Position numbers and translations under genes: made by a program. From positions 10,036,218 through 10,100,217 of the forward strand of contig CM046327.1 of assembly GCA_025403435.1 (NCBI GenBank): a DNA stretch of 64,000 bases, in the 5' to 3' direction. Positions 59,098 through 64,000 of the stretch are shown here, one piece after another (positions within the stretch are counted from its first letter, which is position 1; the number at the start of each line of letters is the position of its first letter). The notes under the pieces were generated by a model. It made no database searches. It was not told where the DNA came from and was given only the letters and a program-made list of their open reading frames with translations. The stretch is from Artocarpus heterophyllus (lineage: Eukaryota > Streptophyta > Magnoliopsida > Rosales > Moraceae).

Positions 59098-59787
59098 TTA
59101 CAGATGGAGATTCAAATCAATTGGCCGCTCTCGGCTTTCCCTTTCCCATTCAAGCTTGGATGTTGCAGTGTCAGATTCTGGATGTATGATTTGCATTTTA
59201 TCAATCAATTCCTCAGTTGTTGAAGCAGTAACAAAGATTTGTCTCTCCGATTCTGTAATGATGTTTTCTTCCACAGCGTAATCTAGAAATTTTAAAAGAC
59301 AGTCATAAAAACCATTTACATTCAGCAGTCCCAAGGGTTTGGAATGAAAGCCCAACAATTGCCCACAAGCAACTATGAATATTTCCTCAAGAGTACCTAG
59401 ACCACCAGGTAATGCTATAAAAGCATCAGAATTATTAATTATGTCTTTAAAATTTTTAGGGATGCTCCTGACTCCTTTTCCCTTACCTATGGCTTCCTTA
59501 TAAAGGTTTCCTTCAGCTAGAATATGAGGCCAAATTCCTACAACTGTAGCGTCACCAGACCTAGCTGCTAGCGCCATATTTTCCATCATTTTTATACTAC
59601 CACCCCCATAGATTATGTTAATCTTCCTGCGTGCTAGGACTTGCCCTAAGTGATTTGCAGCTTCTAAATAAGCTTTATCTTTTCCAAGGCTAGAACCACA
59701 AAAGACACATACATTCTTTATTTTCTTCGTGGACTGGGAGGTAGACATATTTGGTTTATATAAGTGGTTGCTTAATGTCTGCTCCAC
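59098..59787 (-). CDS. LONELY GUY-like cytokinin riboside 5'-monophosphate phosphoribohydrolase, inside a retrotransposon
   Basis: An uninterrupted 229-residue frame. The LOG/Rossmann-type fold is recognisable from NVCVFCGSSLGKD (25-37), INIIYGGGSIKMM (56-68) and SDAFIALPGGLGTLEEIF (120-137), with the family signature PGGxGTxxE at 127-135, and from KPLGLLNVNGFYDCLLKFLDYAV (150-172). LOG enzymes cleave cytokinin nucleotides to the free base plus ribose 5-phosphate. Two things are odd. The conserved segment with Arg-Lys (MHxRKxxM in plant LOGs) reads IPKNFKDIINN here, so an Arg that contacts the nucleotide in characterised LOGs appears missing. The usual GLMG after GGGS is KMME. The C-terminus ends DLNLHL, which fits an EAR-type LxLxL pattern, perhaps by chance. 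Plant LOG genes normally have several introns; this copy has none and lies in element sense between LTRs, so capture is inferred. Whether it is expressed or active is unknown. Confidence 0.9.
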   Translation of the reverse strand: MEQTLSNHLYKPNMSTSQSTKKIKNVCVFCGSSLGKDKAYLEAANHLGQVLARRKINIIYGGGSIKMMENMALAARSGDATVVGIWPHILAEGNLYKEAIGKGKGVRSIPKNFKDIINNSDAFIALPGGLGTLEEIFIVACGQLLGFHSKPLGLLNVNGFYDCLLKFLDYAVEENIITESERQIFVTASTTEELIDKMQIIHPESDTATSKLEWERESRERPIDLNLHL

Positions 59788-60436
59788 TTAGACTTCGGGT
59801 TCTACATGAGATTTTAAAGATGAGAAATATACAAAAAGGGCTAAAGAGACAGACGAGTAGGTAATGAAAAGGTAATCCAAAGATTTAAACAAAATCTTGT
59901 GCGGATAAGAAAGTAAGATAAGGTGATTGATAGTTTACAGAAAATTTGATTCATTTTTTGAAAAAGATTAGACTCTAATTGTATAACTTTTGACAATTGA
60001 GAACAGTTTGACAGAAGACCATCTTGATACAACTGTAGACCTTTTGACAAATATACACCAAGTCTAGAAATTCAATATAAACGACAAATACTGTAGAACT
60101 TTTGAAATTTGAGACACAAATCGTGAAATATCTGGATAAATTTTTCAAAATTCAAACATGTTACTGTACCGTATGTGACGTGTCTGATAAGATAATATAT
60201 TTTATTATATATATATATATTTAAGAAAACCATAAATTAAATGAGATATTAACACTTACTGTATCAATCTAATAATCACAATTATTTCAAACACAAAAGC
60301 AAATATTCTGAGTAAAAGAAAAACACAAACTGTTGAACATTAGCTAAAACTGCTTCAAATAAGCAAAGACTAAATAACCTTTATAGAGCGATGACTTATT
60401 CCCCATCCAGTTTTCTTATGGCTTGGCAAACAGGAT

Positions 60437-60916
60437 CTAGAAATACCATATCCCTGAGCCGTTGTCTTTCTGCATAAAATTTAGGCCAGAGTTTAAAATA
60501 GCTCCTTGAACATATCCACTAGGGTGACCGTGAAGAGGAGGATGGATGCCATCCAAGTTCTCCTTTGAAAGTCCATCCCTACAAAACCTTATTTTATCCT
60601 CTCTATTCGTAGACATATAACCAGGTGAAGTACATTTACCGTTACAATTTCGCCTTCCACATTTGTTACAAGTGACCATGATGGCACGAGCTCTTCTTTT
60701 CATTGTACTACGACTGGTACCTGTTCCTGGTAAACCGACATCTTGACCGAAGTCACTCGGACGGATCTTTCCCTCTATCAACATTCTCACATCACAAGGG
60801 ATGCCAAAACGCATAAGAATCCACAACCGAGTAATTCTAGCCTTGTATTTCTTTCTGAGAATCTTTTGGGAGAGTGATGGGAAATACTTTCTCAGGTGTT
60901 GGTACTTTGGGTCCAT
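60437..60916 (-). CDS. Basic Cys-cluster protein of the retroelement, 159 residues
   Basis: An open frame upstream of LOG, in element sense. The N-terminal half is basic and partly helical-looking (SQKILRKKYKARITRLWILM, about 16-35). A basic patch MKRRARA (72-78) is followed by Cys83-x2-Cys86-x4-Cys91-x3-Cys95 and SPGY (97-100). The C-terminal 50 residues are Gly- and Asn-rich. The spacing is not the CCHC knuckle of retroviral Gag. A basic patch followed by a compact Cys cluster and a PG motif is reminiscent of the small Cys-rich nucleic-acid-binding proteins encoded by some flexuous plant RNA viruses, some of which affect silencing. This likeness is by layout only. It could instead be a remodelled Gag fragment or a captured host zinc protein. 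The first Met after an untranslated stretch was used as start. Real coding status is supported by length and non-AT-biased composition. Confidence 0.6.
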   Translation of the reverse strand: MDPKYQHLRKYFPSLSQKILRKKYKARITRLWILMRFGIPCDVRMLIEGKIRPSDFGQDVGLPGTGTSRSTMKRRARAIMVTCNKCGRRNCNGKCTSPGYMSTNREDKIRFCRDGLSKENLDGIHPPLHGHPSGYVQGAILNSGLNFMQKDNGSGIWYF

Positions 60917-62520
60917 GATGAGATGAAAGAAGGGTAAATAGAAAGGAAAATTTGAGATAGTAAGTTGCAGAATCCTAGAATTCTCTCTTCTTTTAGAGGG
61001 AAAGAAGAATTTCTAGTGAAAAAGAAGAGGATTTACGATTTAGAGAGAAAATAACAAATTAAGAGAGAGAAAGTGAGCTCGGAGAAATAAGCTCCTATGC
61101 ACAGTAAACGTATATGTAAACAATAATTAAACCACTGTATATGACACGTATAGAGACCACGTGGGAGAGACAGTGTGAATCAAACTGATTTAGGATTTGA
61201 ACTAGGCCCAAATGTTCTAAGTTGAAAAGGGTCAGGTTGTTTCGGGTCTTAACACATTTAGAACGAGTTAAATAACAAACATAAAATTGAAAACCAATTT
61301 GTATAAATCTTAAACCCAATTCAAAGCCCACTAAAGATAAAATTGACTATGAACAAGAAGTCTAATTTAACAATAATCAGGGATCTTTCTAAGTGGTATT
61401 TAAAATCATTTCATAATAACATAATCTTCTAGCAACTCAAATAATTTGTTTTAATCAAAACCTTATTGAACAATGCATACACCTATATGTTATTCCTAAT
61501 ACTCAACATCTTTCAATGGATTCATCATCATTACTACCAAGGGTTTAGAATGTGACTAACCTTGAAATCGATACGATTTACGTCTTCCAAAATAGATCAT
61601 ATCAATGAACAAAGACATTTGATGTTACTACTTAGGAACATCTACAATCCCCACAATTCCACTTATACAATATTTAATTTCCTCATATAACAAAACTTTA
61701 GGTAACCAAAGGATTCACATCTAAACATCTAAGACTTAAACCTTTTATCGTAATTATCCAAAATTATTATAAGTGCCTTAAGTATTATGATTTACTTAAG
61801 GAAACTCCTATTGGTCACTTTTTTTATATTGCATCTATTTATAAAGATTCACTGATACACTTAAATACAATGTACGTAACAAAATATTTCAACTTTGAGA
61901 TTTATGTATTCTTGCCTTTACACCATCTCAACAGACCAAAAGTCTAACGTTTATCTCACTCAAGATTCAATACTCTGGAGTCCTAACTTATCTCATATTT
62001 CTCAAGAAAATAGAACTTTTAAAAAAAGTTATTGACACTTATGTGCTCCACTGAATCTACACATAATCATTACTTATGTCTGAATCAATTACAAAGAATT
62101 TGGTATATCTATGCCAAACTTCAAAATCAATAAATCAAGCCTTATATTTCTTATTATTTTTCACGAAATAAAAGGCTATTAAATCCTCGTATCTACACGA
62201 ATTTTTCATTGTTTTATACGAATTAGATATGCTTATAGATCATAATATTATACGAATCTCTCATAAGCATTCTACTTATAAACTCATTCCATATAATTAT
62301 CATTTTCTCATAACTATTAATACTTTCCTTCTATATAATTATCGTACTCATATAACCATTAGTATTTTCATTATAGGGCCTTTCCATGTTACATCCTTCT
62401 AGACTGTATAAATCAATGTGAATGTTCATTTTGATGATGACAATGAAAATTCAGCTTCAAAACCATCTCAAAAACATTTTTTTTAAAGTGGTGCTACACT
62501 CCCTAGGTTAACCGAACCTA
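60917..62520 (-). other. Leader of the LOG-carrying element
   Basis: 1.6 kb between primer-binding site and the first open frame. No Gag-like frame is visible. A purine-rich GAGAGAAAG region sits just upstream of the 159-residue frame (about 61040-61080). Confidence 0.65.
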
Positions 62521-62533
62521 GGCTCTGATACCA
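62521..62533 (-). other. Primer-binding site, initiator-Met tRNA
   Basis: On the minus strand TGGTATCAGAGCC, a perfect match to the standard plant initiator-Met priming sequence, seven bases after the LTR end. Confidence 0.93.
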
Positions 62534-62540
62534 AAAATTC

Positions 62541-64000
62541 TGTAACGCCCCTATATGGGAGTTAACAGTTTTTAATGAATTAAAATAAAAATCAGAAATA
62601 AAAGTAAAATCTTAAAAATAAAATTACCCGGGGCTTAAATGAAAACTTTCAAATCAAAAATAAAAATATAAACGACAATTAAACCACAGTTTAATATAGC
62701 ACCTTAAATTTAATAATATAAACTGTCGTCATCATCATTTTAACCATCAACGCATTGTAATACAGTCACAGAAAGTAACAATTAATGCTTACATTATCAT
62801 AACGAACATTCTTAACAATTGAAGCAGTCCCAATGTAATATAGCTACATCGCTTCCTCAACTATTTTTCTCGTAGCCACCTCACACTTAGTGAGTCCTGA
62901 AAAGATAAAAATATAAGAGAATGAGCGACACTATGCTCAGTAGAGAAAACCATTACTCACCTTTAGGTTTTTATCATTACCACATTAAAATCTGCATGGT
63001 TAGTTAATAGTTATCATTATCCAGATTATGAGATTTATTATAATCATATTCAGTAAATACCATAGTTAATCATTACCGAGTTTCATACATATACATATAT
63101 ACAAATATTATAGTTCATCATTATTCCTAGGTACCCACGTTCAATAGAGTATCACTCAACTCATCGAAACCCAAAATGGCGTGCTTGATCACCCTCTAAA
63201 TATTCCAAGCGTGTTTTGGTGAGGGGACATCAAGCCCCGAGTCCTCACCAAGTCGATTCTTGTACAGTGTGTTCTGGGACTTTCAACCCAAGGAAGCGTC
63301 ATCACCTTCCCCCTATTTTACCTTTTAGGGTATTCATGCCCAAGGACGTAACCATCGCCCTCTTTACGTCTCACCATTTTTCTATATTTAATAATTATTA
63401 ATAGAGTCAGTTTTCCTAACCATGCTTCTCAATTTATAACATGTGTCAATTCATTATGTTCCTCGCCGTACAATACAAGACGAGTCCATATCATAGTTTC
63501 ATATGTGATACTCATATAATATCAGTTCAACATAGATATATATATATATTGCGGCAAAACAATCAATTTTAATTTTATAAAAACCTCACAAAAGATGAGT
63601 AATAGAATCCCTACCTTTCAAGCTTATCAACAATATTTTAATCCTTGAATCAATTAACGTTAGCTCCATACTCCCTTGATCCTAAGGCGTGCATAAGGAC
63701 AATTAAAACTAAAGCACAACATACAACTACATTCATAAATAAATCATGTGTAAACCTATCTTACTAGTATGCCATCAAAGCTTTTATGTAAAGCTCTTTT
63801 GAATACTACAGTAAACAATTTTTGTCTTAACACAATATAAAATGTGAACAAGTAATCTATATGTTTTAGTCCCTAATAAGATTCATCAATCACTTAGGAT
63901 AATATTGGAAAGGTTGCAAGACATTAAAGAATTAGGTGGTAAGCAAAGATGGGTTCTTGGTTCAGGTTAGCAGCTGGTATACCATAACAAACTGACAGGT
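62541..64000 (-). repeat. 5' LTR of the LOG-carrying element, cut by the window end
   Basis: 1,460 bp visible, aligning with the first 1.46 kb (plus-strand order) of 55754-58137 and of the solo LTR at 46009. By comparison roughly 0.9 kb more should follow outside the window. Confidence 0.93.

Larger units (their letters stand above)
55754..64000 (-). mobile_element. Non-autonomous Ty3/gypsy-type element carrying a LOG gene (5' end beyond window)
   Basis: Read on the minus strand, the element has a 5' LTR (62541 to beyond the window), an initiator-Met primer-binding site (62521-62533), a 4.4-kb interior, a polypurine tract (about 58138-58155) and a 3' LTR (55754-58137). The interior has no recognisable gag, protease, RT, RNase H or integrase. 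It contains, in the sense direction, a 159-residue Cys-motif protein (60437-60916) and a 229-residue LOG homologue (59098-59787), preceded by a 1.6-kb leader. It therefore depends on another element for mobility, like other large non-autonomous LTR elements. In the first 230 bp compared by eye its LTRs differ at about eleven positions, so the insertion is moderately old, yet both frames remain open. The conserved 3' stretch with GAGGACGAAATTTC before the purine tract is typical of Tekay/Del chromoviruses (lineage inferred). Confidence 0.9.

Noticed and set aside
59098..59787. Ordinary host LOG gene that merely lies near transposons
   Set aside because: It sits between a primer-binding site and a polypurine tract of one LTR pair, in element sense, and lacks the introns of host LOG genes. 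A nested insertion is still possible and is listed as a refutation test.

Overview
The window is nuclear DNA from a flowering plant, most likely a core eudicot. It is AT-rich and sparsely genic, its genes have GT-AG introns, and it is full of LTR retrotransposons, MITE-like repeats and microsatellites. The genus cannot be named from the sequence alone. A G-type lectin receptor kinase of the SD2-5 type lies near an ascorbate peroxidase of the APX6 type. I recall the same pairing on Arabidopsis chromosome 4 (At4g32300 and At4g32320), so the 22-37 kb block is probably conserved gene territory.

Layout. 0.4-2.4 kb: a 2.07-kb solo LTR with a perfect 5-bp target duplication. 5.2-12.6 kb: a decayed minus-strand Ty1/copia element with two 411-bp LTRs and an exact 426-bp triplication over its gag start. 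15.8-16.7 kb: a solo LTR that looks Ty3/gypsy Tat/Ogre-like. 22-37 kb: the gene island. It holds an intact intronless SD2-5-like receptor kinase (+), an intact five-exon double-MATH-domain gene (-), a damaged proteasome assembly chaperone 4 gene (-) and a clearly broken APX6-like gene (+). 40.2-45.3 kb: a second decayed Ty1/copia element (+). 46.0-48.4 kb: a solo gypsy LTR with a perfect 5-bp target duplication. 55.5 kb: a tRNA-derived SINE. 55.75 kb to the window end: a minus-strand gypsy-type element whose 5' LTR runs off the window.

The most interesting object is this last element. It has a 3' LTR, a polypurine tract, a primer-binding site matching initiator-Met tRNA and a 5' LTR, but no gag-pol was recognised between them. 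The 4.4-kb interior carries two open reading frames in the element's sense direction. One is a 159-residue basic protein with a compact Cys cluster (C-x2-C-x4-C-x3-C). The other is a 229-residue uninterrupted LONELY GUY (LOG) homologue, the family that releases active cytokinin from its nucleotide. Plant LOG genes normally contain several introns, so this looks like a gene captured by a non-autonomous retrotransposon. Another LTR of the same family lies 7.4 kb upstream as a solo LTR.

Among host genes, SD2-5 and MATH are intact while PSMG4 and APX6 are damaged, which fits loss of redundant copies after duplication. About fifteen dispersed copies of a 130-180 bp MITE-like family fill the intergenic DNA.
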